The notes: generated from the letters alone by a model not told the origin. Positions 9,164-16,976 are shown, counted from the stretch's first letter. The stretch: DNA of 64,000 nucleotides from Dyadobacter fermentans (GCF_019924045.1 NZ_JAHXBN010000008.1:1-64000); one strand, 5' to 3'. Translations and numbers: made by a program.

Positions 9164-10393
9164 CTACGCATTCCTATGGGCCGGAATAATGGGCGGCTCG
9201 CCGTTGAATGGGTTTCCCATCGCGCCGATATCCGAGATCCCCATTGTGCTGGCCCAGGTGAGGATTTGGTCGCCTTCTTTATTATAGGCGTATTTGGTTT
9301 TAATGTAATCCATAGCCTGATAGAGGTTGAGCCGTTCTTCGGTATCGTCGAAAAGGTTGATCTGGTAATTCCCCGTCACAAGGTCGCTGAAACTCACCCC
9401 TACCAATCTCACCATCATCCTGCGGTTATAAAGCTGGTCGAAAAGCCGTTCGATATGCGGGATCAGCACATGGTCCGCGGAAGTGTAGGCGATTTTCAAC
9501 TGCCTGGAAAATGTATTGAAATCGGAATAACGGATTTTGACAGAAATACAGGAAGTGAGCTTTTCGCCCGTTCGCAGCTGAAAAGCCAGTGTTTCCACCA
9601 TCGCACGTACCATTTCGCGCATTTTTTTCACGTCGCCGGTGTCCTTCCCGAAAGTTCGTTCGCTGGAAATCGATTTGCGCTCGTGGAACGGAACAATAGG
9701 AGAGTTGTCGAGCCCGTTGGCGCGGTTCCAGAGCGAGATTCCATTTTTGCCTAAAACCTGACCCATAATTTCCATAGGCATTTCCTGGATTGTTTTCACA
9801 TACCGGATCCCGAGGTTGTGAAGTGTCTGGTTCATTTTTTCGCCTACCATCGGAATTTTCTGCACTTCCATCGGTGCCAAAAACGGTTTTTCCTGCCCCG
9901 CATCCACTTTGAGCTGATTGTTCGGCTTGGCTTCCCCGGTCGCAACCTTTGATACCAGTTTATTGGTAGCCAGCCCAAACGAAATAGGCAGGCCGGTTTC
10001 GCGGATAATGCGCTGCCTGAGCTCGCTGGCCATTCCATAGCAACTGTGGTATTTGTCCATACCCGACAGATCTGCATAAAACTCGTCGATACTGGCCTTC
10101 TCAAACACGGGGACGCTCTGGCTGATGATCTCGCTCACTTCCTTCGATTGTTTGGAATATGCTTCCCCGTTTCCTCGGATAACGGTCGCTTCGGGGCAGA
10201 GCATGCGGGCCATTTTCATAGGCATACCGGAATGCACCCCAAATTGCCTGGTTTCGTAGCTGCAAGCCGCTACAACACCGCGGTCGCCCGTCCCACCCAC
10301 GAGTATCGGTTTACGTTCAAGCCGGCTGTCCTGCTTGCGCTCTACGGATACGAAAAAGGTATCCAGGTCAAAATGTAATATCGCACGGTCCAC
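9164..10393 (-). CDS. dinB: Y-family DNA polymerase (Pol IV/DinB-like)
   Basis: A 409-residue translesion polymerase. The N-terminal AILHFDLDTFFVSVE carries the first catalytic Asp; SIDEFYADLSG near residue 102 carries the second acidic pair (the usual form is SIDEAYLD). The little-finger domain spans about 235-345. QINLF near residue 358 is a beta-clamp-binding motif. GTG (10391-10393) is the best start because it gives the conserved M-D-R-A-I-L-H-F opening. It is divergent from the LexA-like gene, so a shared operator region probably controls both. A -7-like TAATTTTG lies on this strand at 10412-10419. The function is bypass synthesis at damaged DNA, likely with the downstream DnaE2-like polymerase. 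Confidence 0.92.
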   Translation of the reverse strand: MDRAILHFDLDTFFVSVERKQDSRLERKPILVGGTGDRGVVAACSYETRQFGVHSGMPMKMARMLCPEATVIRGNGEAYSKQSKEVSEIISQSVPVFEKASIDEFYADLSGMDKYHSCYGMASELRQRIIRETGLPISFGLATNKLVSKVATGEAKPNNQLKVDAGQEKPFLAPMEVQKIPMVGEKMNQTLHNLGIRYVKTIQEMPMEIMGQVLGKNGISLWNRANGLDNSPIVPFHERKSISSERTFGKDTGDVKKMREMVRAMVETLAFQLRTGEKLTSCISVKIRYSDFNTFSRQLKIAYTSADHVLIPHIERLFDQLYNRRMMVRLVGVSFSDLVTGNYQINLFDDTEERLNLYQAMDYIKTKYAYNKEGDQILTWASTMGISDIGAMGNPFNGEPPIIPAHRNA

Positions 10394-10411
10394 TACTATT
10401 TGGATTTTTTA

Positions 10412-10490
10412 CAAAATTATGGATTTATTCCAAATATATGGATCATATCCATTTATTGAAAGGAAATATTCCAAAATATTTGTATGTTTG
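10412..10490. promoter_or_regulatory. Divergent promoter and triple operator between dinB and the S24 repressor
   Basis: Three copies of GGA-N5-TCC occur in AT-rich DNA: GGATTTATTCC (10421-10431), GGATCATATCC (10440-10450, within the 15-bp dyad ATGGATCATATCCAT) and GGAAATATTCC (10462-10472, within AAATATT-CCAA-AATATTT). Their starts are 19 and 22 bases apart, about two helical turns. A -7 element TATGTTTG (10483-10490) serves the repressor gene, and TAATTTTG on the minus strand (10412-10419) could serve dinB. The sites sit between or over these promoter elements, as expected for a repressor acting both ways. No well-spaced -33 element is seen. Confidence 0.7.
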
Positions 10491-10526
10491 AAGGGTCAAG
10501 ACATTGTCAACCGGTAATCACCACGC

Positions 10527-11294
10527 ATGCTTATGGCCATTGATGAAGAATTCAGGCGTTTCAAGCAAATCAGAGAGGAGCTCAATCTGACCCAGGCGGC
10601 ATTTGCGGAGGAATTGGGGATCAGCGCTACCACTGCCGACATCGAGCGGGGGCGTACGCGCATACCCGGGCAAGTAGTAAAGGAACTGCTTAAAAAGTAC
10701 CACATCAACCCGCTCTGGCTGTTCGGAGACAGTTTGCAAAAGTATCTTTATACGGACAGAGTATTCGTCAATCCGAAAGTAGTGACGGTCGATCAGGCGG
10801 GTAACGACAATATTGTGCTCGTCAGCGCGAAAGCGGCGGCCGGCTATCCCAACAATATCGGCGATGCGCAATGGTTTGAGGCGTTGCCAGCCTTCACAAT
10901 ACCGCTACCGGAATACCGTAATGCGACATTCAGAGGATTTCAGGTCGATGGCGACAGTATGACGCCGGCGTTGCAGTCAGGCGAATGGATTTGGGCCCGC
11001 GCGGTGGATGACTGGGAGTCGCTGAGTGATAAACATATGTATGTCATTGTCACGATCGACAGCGTGCTGGTCAAAAAGATCCGGAAGGAAAAAGATTCCC
11101 TTTTTGTGAACCTGGTATCGCTCAATCCCGACTATGCACCGATCCGTGTTGATCGTAACGAAATTCGTGAAATATGGCAGGTAAACAGTAAGTTGTCTTT
11201 CAATCTGGAAGAGGACAAAACGGAAATAAGTTTGCAAGGCCTGTACCAGGAAATGCGGGAGTTGCGGCAGGAGGTGAAGAAGCTGGTTAAATAG
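10527..11294 (+). CDS. LexA/CI-like S24 self-cleaving repressor with XRE DNA-binding domain
   Basis: A 255-residue regulator. Residues 10-66 form an XRE helix-turn-helix (RFKQIREELN, LTQAAFAEELGISATT). Residues 95-230 are an S24 peptidase domain: a cleavage-type Ala105-Gly106 in AKAAAGYPNN, the catalytic serine in DGDSM (Ser144), and the general-base lysine at 183 or 184 in VLVKKI. The C-terminal 35 residues are charged and may form a coiled coil. By family, RecA filaments trigger self-cleavage and so derepression. The divergent dinB gene and the intergenic dyads argue that it controls this mutagenesis locus and itself. A second ATG six bases downstream could also be the start. Confidence 0.88.
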   Translation: MLMAIDEEFRRFKQIREELNLTQAAFAEELGISATTADIERGRTRIPGQVVKELLKKYHINPLWLFGDSLQKYLYTDRVFVNPKVVTVDQAGNDNIVLVSAKAAAGYPNNIGDAQWFEALPAFTIPLPEYRNATFRGFQVDGDSMTPALQSGEWIWARAVDDWESLSDKHMYVIVTIDSVLVKKIRKEKDSLFVNLVSLNPDYAPIRVDRNEIREIWQVNSKLSFNLEEDKTEISLQGLYQEMRELRQEVKKLVK

Positions 11295-11304
11295 CGCTGC
11301 TAAA

Positions 11305-11554
11305 CTATTGAGGACTGAATGGGTTAAGTAAACGCAATTTTTCGATTCCTACGAAATCTGTTGTGTTATCTGTAATCAGGGTAAGCCCGTGAACTATGGC
11401 AGATTTCCAGCTGAATAATTCTATTTCTGTGATTACTGAAAAACAGATTCGGGAATTTCCGGCAATGTCATCCATTACGTTCCCTGCATATGGAGGGAGC
11501 TGCTGTTGACGATAGTAGACGGCAATATTGGTATCCCAAAGAGGCTTGGTTCAT
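11305..11554 (-). pseudogene. Degenerate VapC-like PIN-domain toxin
   Basis: Reading the minus strand downstream of the antitoxin gives a recognisable PIN start (WDTNIAVYYRQQQLPP), then ISVITE-like FSVITEIELFSWK, and then a jump straight to the C-terminal GLTLITDNTTDF and LRLLNPF before TAG. The ATG overlapping the antitoxin stop (ATGA, 11551-11554) is in a different frame from the PIN sequence, so the 5' end is frameshifted. Only about 77 residues are readable, against about 130 in intact relatives. The central part, which carries further acidic active-site residues, is missing. The toxin is very probably dead. The call rests on my own translation and memory of the family. Confidence 0.8.
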
Positions 11555-11754
11555 TTGCCGCGTAATCGTCTAAATTCCCGCTCAATTTCCTCAACTGGCT
11601 GCTTGGTCATTTTGCCCTTCAGAAAACGGATGGCGCTCGTGTCTTTCATCTGCAGAGTGCTTTCGCGCAGACGAATGACGCTCAGGTTTTCTAGTTTCCT
11701 TAAAAGTTCAAGCGCATTGTCGTCGAGGACATCGATTGTGACTGTATAGTGCAT
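11551..11754 (-). CDS. Small antitoxin of a VapBC-like pair
   Basis: A 67-residue intact ORF, MHYTVTIDVLDDNALELLRK at the start, then acidic and basic helical sequence ending RRLRGK. The size, the early beta-strand followed by a leucine-rich helix, and the ATGA overlap with a PIN-domain remnant identify it as the antitoxin of a type II pair in the form common in Bacteroidota. The promoter and a perfect 12-bp inverted repeat upstream are intact. It may survive as an orphan that neutralises related toxins elsewhere or simply represses its own promoter; this is inference. Confidence 0.75.
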   Translation of the reverse strand: MHYTVTIDVLDDNALELLRKLENLSVIRLRESTLQMKDTSAIRFLKGKMTKQPVEEIEREFRRLRGK

Positions 11755-11757
11755 AGT

Positions 11758-11813
11758 GTGATTGATTAATTTTTGTAATTATTCAAAGTTAATCAATCAC
11801 TATTGCATTTCAA
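11758..11813 (-). promoter_or_regulatory. Promoter and palindromic operator of the antitoxin gene
   Basis: On the minus strand, TTG (11811-11813), 19 bases, TAACTTTG (11784-11791) matches the Bacteroidota promoter consensus. A perfect 12-bp inverted repeat, GTGATTGATTAA (11758-11769) and TTAATCAATCAC (11789-11800), with a 19-base spacer, overlaps the -7 element and the start region. This is the layout expected for toxin-antitoxin autoregulation. Confidence 0.75.
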
Positions 11814-11827
11814 GCCCAGGTTGTATT

Positions 11828-13609
11828 TTACACCTCCTCCGAAATTAACTGCTTCTCATACAGTTCTTTGTAAGCCCCATTCAGCGCCATAAGCTCCGTG
11901 TGAGTGCCTTGCTCCACAATGCGGCCTTCGTCGAGGACCACGATCTTGTCGGCGAGCTTCGCGGAGGAAACGCGGTGGGAGATAATCATAGAAGTCCGCT
12001 GGTCCATGATCCGCTTCATGTTGTTGAGGATGATGTTCTCTGTGTTGGTATCGACGGCGGAAAGACAGTCGTCGAGCACAAGGATTTTCGGGTCGCGTGC
12101 GATGGCGCGTGCGATCGAAAGTCGCTGCTTCTGGCCGCCGGAGAGTGTAATACCCCGTTCACCGAGCATGGTTTCGTAGCCTTGCGGGAAGTCTTTGATA
12201 TTATTGTAAAGATCGGCGTCTTTCACGGCTTGCTCGATTCTTTCAAACGGCATGTCTTCGGTACCGAATCGGACATTGTTCTCGATGCTATCCGAGAAAA
12301 GGAACACATCCTGCGGCACGTAGCCGATCTGGCGACGATAACCGTGGACATCGTAATCTTTCATCGGAATACCGTCGATCAGGATCTGCCCTTCGGTTGG
12401 GTCGTAGAGGCGGCACAACAAGTGAGCTAGGGTGCTTTTACCCGAGCCTGTGGTGCCGAGGATCGCCACGCTTTCGCCGGCTTCGACTGTCAGATCAAAA
12501 TCGTGTAACGCTTTAATGCCTGAATCAGGATAGACAAATCCGACATGGCGGAACGTGATCTTGCCGTCCAGCGGTCTGCTGATATTTTTCTCGGATACCA
12601 ACGTCGTTTTTTCATTCAAAAACTCATTGATCCGGAGTTGTGACGATGCGGCGCGCTGGATCTGGCTTGTGGTCCATCCCAGAGCCATCACAGGCCATGT
12701 AAGCATATTGACATACAATATGAACTCGGTGATATTACCCGGTGTGAGGCGGCCATTGATAATTTCCTGTCCGCCGACATAAATGACCAGGATGTTGCTC
12801 AGCCCTATCAAAAGGACAATCATCGGGTAGAAGAATGCATCCACTTTGGTAAGGCCCAATGATTTTGCCTTGAAAACCTCTGCCTCTTTTTGAAAATTAG
12901 CATAAGACCGGTCTTCCTGTACAAAGGATTTGATCACACGTATTCCGGAAAACGCCTCCTGTACATAAGTCGACAACGCCGAAAGCTGTTTCTGAATTTC
13001 CTGCGAGCGTTTCATGATCATGCTGTTGACCACATACACGCTTACCGAGAGCACCGGCAGCGGCAATAGCACATAAAGCGTCAGCTTCGGGCTAACGGAG
13101 ATCATATAGGAGATCACCAGGAAGAACAACACGATCAGGTTAATGCCGTACATCAACGCCGGGCCGACGTAAATGCGGACGTTACTCACGTCTTCGGAAA
13201 TGCGGGCCATCAGGTCGCCCGTGCTGTGGCGGCGGAAAAATGCGGCCGGGAGTGTCTGGTAGTGTTGGTAAACGTCGTTTTTAAGCTCGAATTCGATATG
13301 GCGCGACATCACAATGATCGTTTGCCGCACCAGAAAGAGGAATATTCCTTTGAGGAGCGCCATGAGCAGGATCAGGAAGCCGTAGAGCAGGATGCTGAAC
13401 GCGAAAATGTCATACATATCACTTTGCAGCGATACGCCATTATAGAGGTAATAAATGTCGAGCGTTTCGATCACCAGGTCGAGTGCGTAGCGCACGAGCT
13501 GGGCCGGGATAATGCCGAAAAGGTTGGATACGATGGTAAAAATGATACCGAGGATGAGGTACCACTTATATTTCCACAAATATTTGTTGAGAGATTTTAA
13601 TGCTTTCAC
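11828..13609 (-). CDS. ABC exporter half-transporter (MsbA/MdlB-like)
   Basis: A 593-residue fusion of a six-helix transmembrane domain (about 15-310) and a nucleotide-binding domain (about 340-590). Walker A is GTTGSGKST, the signature is LSGGQ, Walker B reads ILVLDD, and the H-loop is MIISHR. The residue after the Walker B aspartate is Asp rather than the catalytic Glu, a change seen in the degenerate site of heterodimeric exporters. The partner half is not in the window. Substrates of such exporters range from lipids to drugs. GTG at 13607-13609 is the start. The gene is divergent from nusB. Confidence 0.88.
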   Translation of the reverse strand: MKALKSLNKYLWKYKWYLILGIIFTIVSNLFGIIPAQLVRYALDLVIETLDIYYLYNGVSLQSDMYDIFAFSILLYGFLILLMALLKGIFLFLVRQTIIVMSRHIEFELKNDVYQHYQTLPAAFFRRHSTGDLMARISEDVSNVRIYVGPALMYGINLIVLFFLVISYMISVSPKLTLYVLLPLPVLSVSVYVVNSMIMKRSQEIQKQLSALSTYVQEAFSGIRVIKSFVQEDRSYANFQKEAEVFKAKSLGLTKVDAFFYPMIVLLIGLSNILVIYVGGQEIINGRLTPGNITEFILYVNMLTWPVMALGWTTSQIQRAASSQLRINEFLNEKTTLVSEKNISRPLDGKITFRHVGFVYPDSGIKALHDFDLTVEAGESVAILGTTGSGKSTLAHLLCRLYDPTEGQILIDGIPMKDYDVHGYRRQIGYVPQDVFLFSDSIENNVRFGTEDMPFERIEQAVKDADLYNNIKDFPQGYETMLGERGITLSGGQKQRLSIARAIARDPKILVLDDCLSAVDTNTENIILNNMKRIMDQRTSMIISHRVSSAKLADKIVVLDEGRIVEQGTHTELMALNGAYKELYEKQLISEEV

Positions 13610-13675
13610 CGGTTCAGATTTTGATCAGCCGTGCTGGACGCTTTCTAGCCAACATCCTATTTTACCAAAACGTTG

Positions 13676-13732
13676 CAAAATTAAAACGACGCATCTCAAT
13701 TTTCCGATTGTGAACAAAATAGTCTAATTTTG
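13676..13732. promoter_or_regulatory. Divergent -7 elements for the ABC exporter and nusB
   Basis: TAATTTTG occurs on the minus strand (13676-13683) toward the ABC gene and on the plus strand (13725-13732) toward nusB. Both match TAnnTTTG. I do not find well-spaced -33 elements, so these are tentative. A short inverted repeat, GCAGGG / CCCTGC, follows in the nusB leader between about 13757 and 13783. Confidence 0.4.
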
Positions 13733-13843
13733 CGGTCGATTTTAAAACCAACTCATGCAGGGTACCAGGCAGAATGGCCCTGCAATACATGCAGACACGT
13801 TCTTTGATTTACTGTACCTTTTATCCAAATAGTATTCCGGCAT

Positions 13844-15010
13844 ATGCTGAATAGAAGATTACTAAGAACCAAAGCGGTTCAGGCACTTTATGCACGGCAG
13901 CTCACAGCCGATGCGAACCGTTTACTGGCACTCGATCAGATTGAAGAAGCATTTGCTCCTGACCTTAACTCGATGGAGTTTCAGGACAAGAAAAAGCTTT
14001 CGGGTATGAAAAGACTCGCGAACATGACACTCGACGAGTTTATTAAAAATGGTAAACCCAACGGTGACGAAGAGCTTCCCGATCGCGTGCTGAGAGTGGC
14101 TCAGACAGCCTATGAAGCATACAACCGGCAGACTAATACGGATGGAGAAAAACTCGTTAGAAGGGTTTTGAATGAAACGGAAACAATTTACGCTGACTTC
14201 ATCCGAATCCTGTCGATGCTGATTGAACTATCACACCAGGCAAAAATCGACCGCGAGCGCAGGTACGACGATCCGGAGGCGCCATTCCCCAAAGACTCGG
14301 GACTGGATACCAACCGGGTGATCAAGGTTTTGCAGGAAGATAAGGCGCTGGAAGAGGAGATTATCCGTAGCGGCATCAACTGGACCAACGAAATGAACCT
14401 GATCCGGAAAATTTACCGGGAAGGTTTACGGAAGGACGAAACCTACGAAACATATTGCAAATCGGCGACGCATACGCCGGAGGAAGACCAGGAGATTATC
14501 CAACATGTCCTGCGTCAGATCATCCTCAAACACGAGGTGTCGCTCGAATACCTCGAACAACGCGATCTTTATTGGGCAGACCACAGCGAGTTGATCCGCA
14601 GCCTTGCGATCAAAACGTTGCGTACTGCCGATTTGGCACACACATTCCAGCTTGCACCGCTTACCAAGGATTGGGAAGAGGATAGGGCATTTGTGGAAGA
14701 GCTTTGCAAAATCGTTGTGAAAGAAAGTGACCAGTACGATGTTTATCTGGAAGATCAGCTGAAAAACTGGGAACTCGAAAGGATTGCCCTGTTGGACCTT
14801 ATTATCCTCAAAACAGCCCTAGCTGAACTCATTCATTTCCCAGGTATCCCTGTGAAAGTCACCATCAATGAGTTTATTGAGATCGCCAAAAGGTACAGTA
14901 CCCCAAAAAGTGGTAAGTTTGTGAACGGCGTCCTGGACGTACTTTCCGTGAAACTGGCCAAAGAGGGCGTGATCAGAAAAAGCGGGCGCGGATTGATTGA
15001 TAATAAATAA
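13844..15010 (+). CDS. nusB: Transcription antitermination factor NusB, long Bacteroidota form
   Basis: A 388-residue protein whose N terminus (RRLLRTKAVQALYARQ) and C terminus (ERIALLDLIILKTALAEL, then NEFIEIAKRYSTPKSGKFVNGVLD) are the two halves of NusB. About 230 extra residues separate them, including a charged helical segment, whereas the bacterial NusB core is about 140 residues. This enlarged form is normal for Bacteroidota. NusB binds boxA RNA with NusE (S10) and prevents premature termination of rRNA transcription. The gene heads a same-strand run with a YtxH-like gene, DUF1573, yajC, ybbR and coaE. Confidence 0.92.
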   Translation: MLNRRLLRTKAVQALYARQLTADANRLLALDQIEEAFAPDLNSMEFQDKKKLSGMKRLANMTLDEFIKNGKPNGDEELPDRVLRVAQTAYEAYNRQTNTDGEKLVRRVLNETETIYADFIRILSMLIELSHQAKIDRERRYDDPEAPFPKDSGLDTNRVIKVLQEDKALEEEIIRSGINWTNEMNLIRKIYREGLRKDETYETYCKSATHTPEEDQEIIQHVLRQIILKHEVSLEYLEQRDLYWADHSELIRSLAIKTLRTADLAHTFQLAPLTKDWEEDRAFVEELCKIVVKESDQYDVYLEDQLKNWELERIALLDLIILKTALAELIHFPGIPVKVTINEFIEIAKRYSTPKSGKFVNGVLDVLSVKLAKEGVIRKSGRGLIDNK

Positions 15011-15111
15011 AAGCTGACGAAATTGTGGCCGGGTATAAATGGAACAATTTTTGGAAGCCATTATTAATATATGAGCTGACACCCGTTTGCAGCAAAAAAA
15101 CAGCAGAAACC

Positions 15112-15417
15112 ATGAGTAAAACCAGTAATACTTTAATCGCATTTCTGACAGGCGCTGCCACCGGCGCAGCATTGGGCATACTTTACGCTCCCGACAAAGG
15201 GGAGGTGCTTCGTACCCAGCTGACATACAGACTGTCGAAATACCGTGAGAAACTACAAGAAGTGATTCAGGACCTGGTCGATAAGAAAGACCTGCCTGAT
15301 AATTTTTCCAGAACGGAAGGCGAGCGCGTTGTGAATGATGCGCGCGAAAAAGCCGAAAAGCTTCTGGAAGACGTAGACCGTCTGATGGCGCAGATCAAGG
15401 GCCAGGCCAGCGAATGA
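15112..15417 (+). CDS. YtxH-like small membrane-associated protein
   Basis: A 101-residue protein with one hydrophobic Gly/Ala-rich segment near the N terminus (FLTGAATGAALGILYAPDKG), the signature of the YtxH/gas-vesicle-like family, followed by an amphipathic, highly charged helical tail. The frame is open from 15025, but the ATG at 15112 gives the normal family N terminus (MSKTSNTLIAFL) and is preferred. Members are linked to envelope stress in other phyla, but no biochemical role is established. It ends three bases before the DUF1573 gene, implying co-transcription. Confidence 0.8.
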   Translation: MSKTSNTLIAFLTGAATGAALGILYAPDKGEVLRTQLTYRLSKYREKLQEVIQDLVDKKDLPDNFSRTEGERVVNDAREKAEKLLEDVDRLMAQIKGQASE

Positions 15418-15420
15418 CCT

Positions 15421-15873
15421 ATGAAAAAAATAGCCCTTTTCGCGTTTCTGGGATTAGCGGTAGCTTTTTCCGGTTGCTCCAAAAATGAAAAGAATGGCGA
15501 AGAAAAACAGGCAAATTCAAAACTGCCTGTTTTTGCTTTGATCGACAGCACGGAATATGATTTCGGTACCATTCAGGAAGGCGCCATTGTGGAACACGAA
15601 TTCAAATTCCGCAACGATGGTGAATATCCGTTGATTCTCAACAATATCAGCTCTTCGTGCGGATGTACCACGCCCGAATGGCCGAAGGATCCCATCGGGC
15701 CGAAGGAGACTTCGAGCATCAAAGTTCGTTTCGATAGTAAGCATAAGGCAGGTCCTCAAGTGAAGACGATCACAGTTTACGCCAATACGGAACCCGCAAA
15801 TACCGAATTGAGGCTGAAAGGGATTGTAAACGCAGCACCTCAGACGGCGGATTCGACGACGGCGAAGAAGTAA
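15421..15873 (+). CDS. DUF1573 lipoprotein
   Basis: A 150-residue lipoprotein: the leader ends in the lipobox AFSGC (Cys19). The mature part is a single DUF1573 Ig-like beta domain with the diagnostic motif SSCGCTTPEW near residue 77 and FRNDGEYPLIL before it. The family is abundant in Bacteroidota and occurs near yajC, as here, but has no assigned activity. It may package or scaffold envelope proteins; that is speculation. It lies three bases after the YtxH-like gene and 24 bases before yajC. Confidence 0.88.
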   Translation: MKKIALFAFLGLAVAFSGCSKNEKNGEEKQANSKLPVFALIDSTEYDFGTIQEGAIVEHEFKFRNDGEYPLILNNISSSCGCTTPEWPKDPIGPKETSSIKVRFDSKHKAGPQVKTITVYANTEPANTELRLKGIVNAAPQTADSTTAKK

Positions 15874-15897
15874 TATTTATACAACCCATCTACTACA

Positions 15898-16197
15898 ATG
15901 AATTATTCTATTTTAGCACAAGCAGCGGGCGGCTCCCAGGGCATGATTTACCAGGTCGTAATGTGGGTCGGTATCATCGGGGTATTTTATTTTTTCATGA
16001 TCCGTCCGCAGCAGAAAAAGCAGAAGGAACAGAAAGAATTGCTCAATAACCTGAAAAAAGGCGATCAGGTGGTAACGATCGGTGGTATCCACGCGAGAGT
16101 TTATACTGTGGAAGAAGCGACAGTTACGCTTGAGTTGGACAAAGGAGTGAAACTAACGGTCGAAAAATCGGCTATTTCGCGTACCATTGCCGGGTAA
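15898..16197 (+). CDS. yajC: Preprotein translocase subunit YajC
   Basis: A 99-residue protein with one transmembrane helix (about residues 18-38) followed by the conserved FFMIRPQQKKQKEQKE motif and the small beta domain GDQVVTIGGIHARVY. YajC joins SecDF at the inner membrane and stabilises the holo-translocon. The length is typical. It is part of the nusB-to-coaE run. Confidence 0.95.
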   Translation: MNYSILAQAAGGSQGMIYQVVMWVGIIGVFYFFMIRPQQKKQKEQKELLNNLKKGDQVVTIGGIHARVYTVEEATVTLELDKGVKLTVEKSAISRTIAG

Positions 16198-16213
16198 AAA
16201 CTAATCATGAACG

Positions 16214-16237
16214 GCATGCATTCCCGCTAATGCATGC
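16214..16237 (+). terminator. Hairpin after yajC, possible terminator or attenuator
   Basis: Perfect 9-bp arms GCATGCATT / AATGCATGC with a 6-base loop, followed by ATTTTC. The stem lies 16 bases after the yajC stop and 15 bases before the YbbR start. The U-tract is weak, so partial termination or RNA processing between the genes fits as well as full termination. Confidence 0.5.
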
Positions 16238-16252
16238 ATTTTCAAAATTGTT

Positions 16253-16948
16253 GTGAGTCAAGTCCCACCCAACCAGAACAGGATCAAAACGTTTATAGGA
16301 TGCTTGCTTGCGGCATCCTTTTTTTGGTTAATGAATGTCCTCAATAAGGATAATTATTCCCTGAAACTGAATTATCCGCTGTCGATCGAATATGATAACG
16401 CAGCCTATGTGCCGATGCAGCCGCTTCCGAAACGGATTTCGGTAAATGTAACGGGGGATGGCTGGACTTTGCTTCAAAAATCCTGGCTGAATTTTAATGC
16501 CAACCCGGTGGTTTACCGGGTTCAAAACCCGACGGTGTCTAGTTTTATCAACTCTACCACCCTCACCGACCAGATCACGGAAATGTTCCCGAACCTGCAC
16601 GTCAACTATGTGGTAGCGGATACATTTGAGCTTAATTTCGAGCCTAAGATCAGGAAGATCATTCCGATCCGCGTCGATAGCGCGGGTATCGATGTGCGCG
16701 AAGGCTATGTAATTTCGAGTTTTATCAACGTCTCGCCTTCGCTTATTTCAGTGGATGGGCCGGTTTCACTGATCAAGACCTTCCCGGATACGATCAAGAT
16801 TCGCGTGCCTACCCCAAAGATTCAGAACAACTACGACGAGAGCTTGCCTATCCCGCTGCCGGTTTCCCCATTGGTGGAAGTGAGCCATCGGGACGTTTAT
16901 GTGAGTTTCGAAGTCGCGCAATTTCTTATTGCGCCGCCACAACAATAG
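16253..16948 (+). CDS. YbbR-like domain protein
   Basis: A 231-residue protein starting with GTG. One N-terminal transmembrane helix (about 12-30, FIGCLLAASFFWLMNVL) anchors an extracytoplasmic region with YbbR-type beta repeats (RISVNVTGDGWTLL, and RVDSAGIDVREGYVISS followed by SVDGPVSLI). In Firmicutes YbbR (CdaR) regulates the diadenylate cyclase CdaA, but no cyclase gene is visible here. In Bacteroidota this gene sits beside coaE and yajC, and its role is undefined. Confidence 0.82.
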   Translation: MSQVPPNQNRIKTFIGCLLAASFFWLMNVLNKDNYSLKLNYPLSIEYDNAAYVPMQPLPKRISVNVTGDGWTLLQKSWLNFNANPVVYRVQNPTVSSFINSTTLTDQITEMFPNLHVNYVVADTFELNFEPKIRKIIPIRVDSAGIDVREGYVISSFINVSPSLISVDGPVSLIKTFPDTIKIRVPTPKIQNNYDESLPIPLPVSPLVEVSHRDVYVSFEVAQFLIAPPQQ

Positions 16949-16976
16949 CTTAATCCCTCATTTGACCGATAACCAC

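Noticed and set aside
15025..15111. 29-residue N-terminal extension of the YtxH-like protein
   Set aside because: It lacks conservation, places 29 odd residues before the standard family start, and the later ATG gives the expected N terminus.
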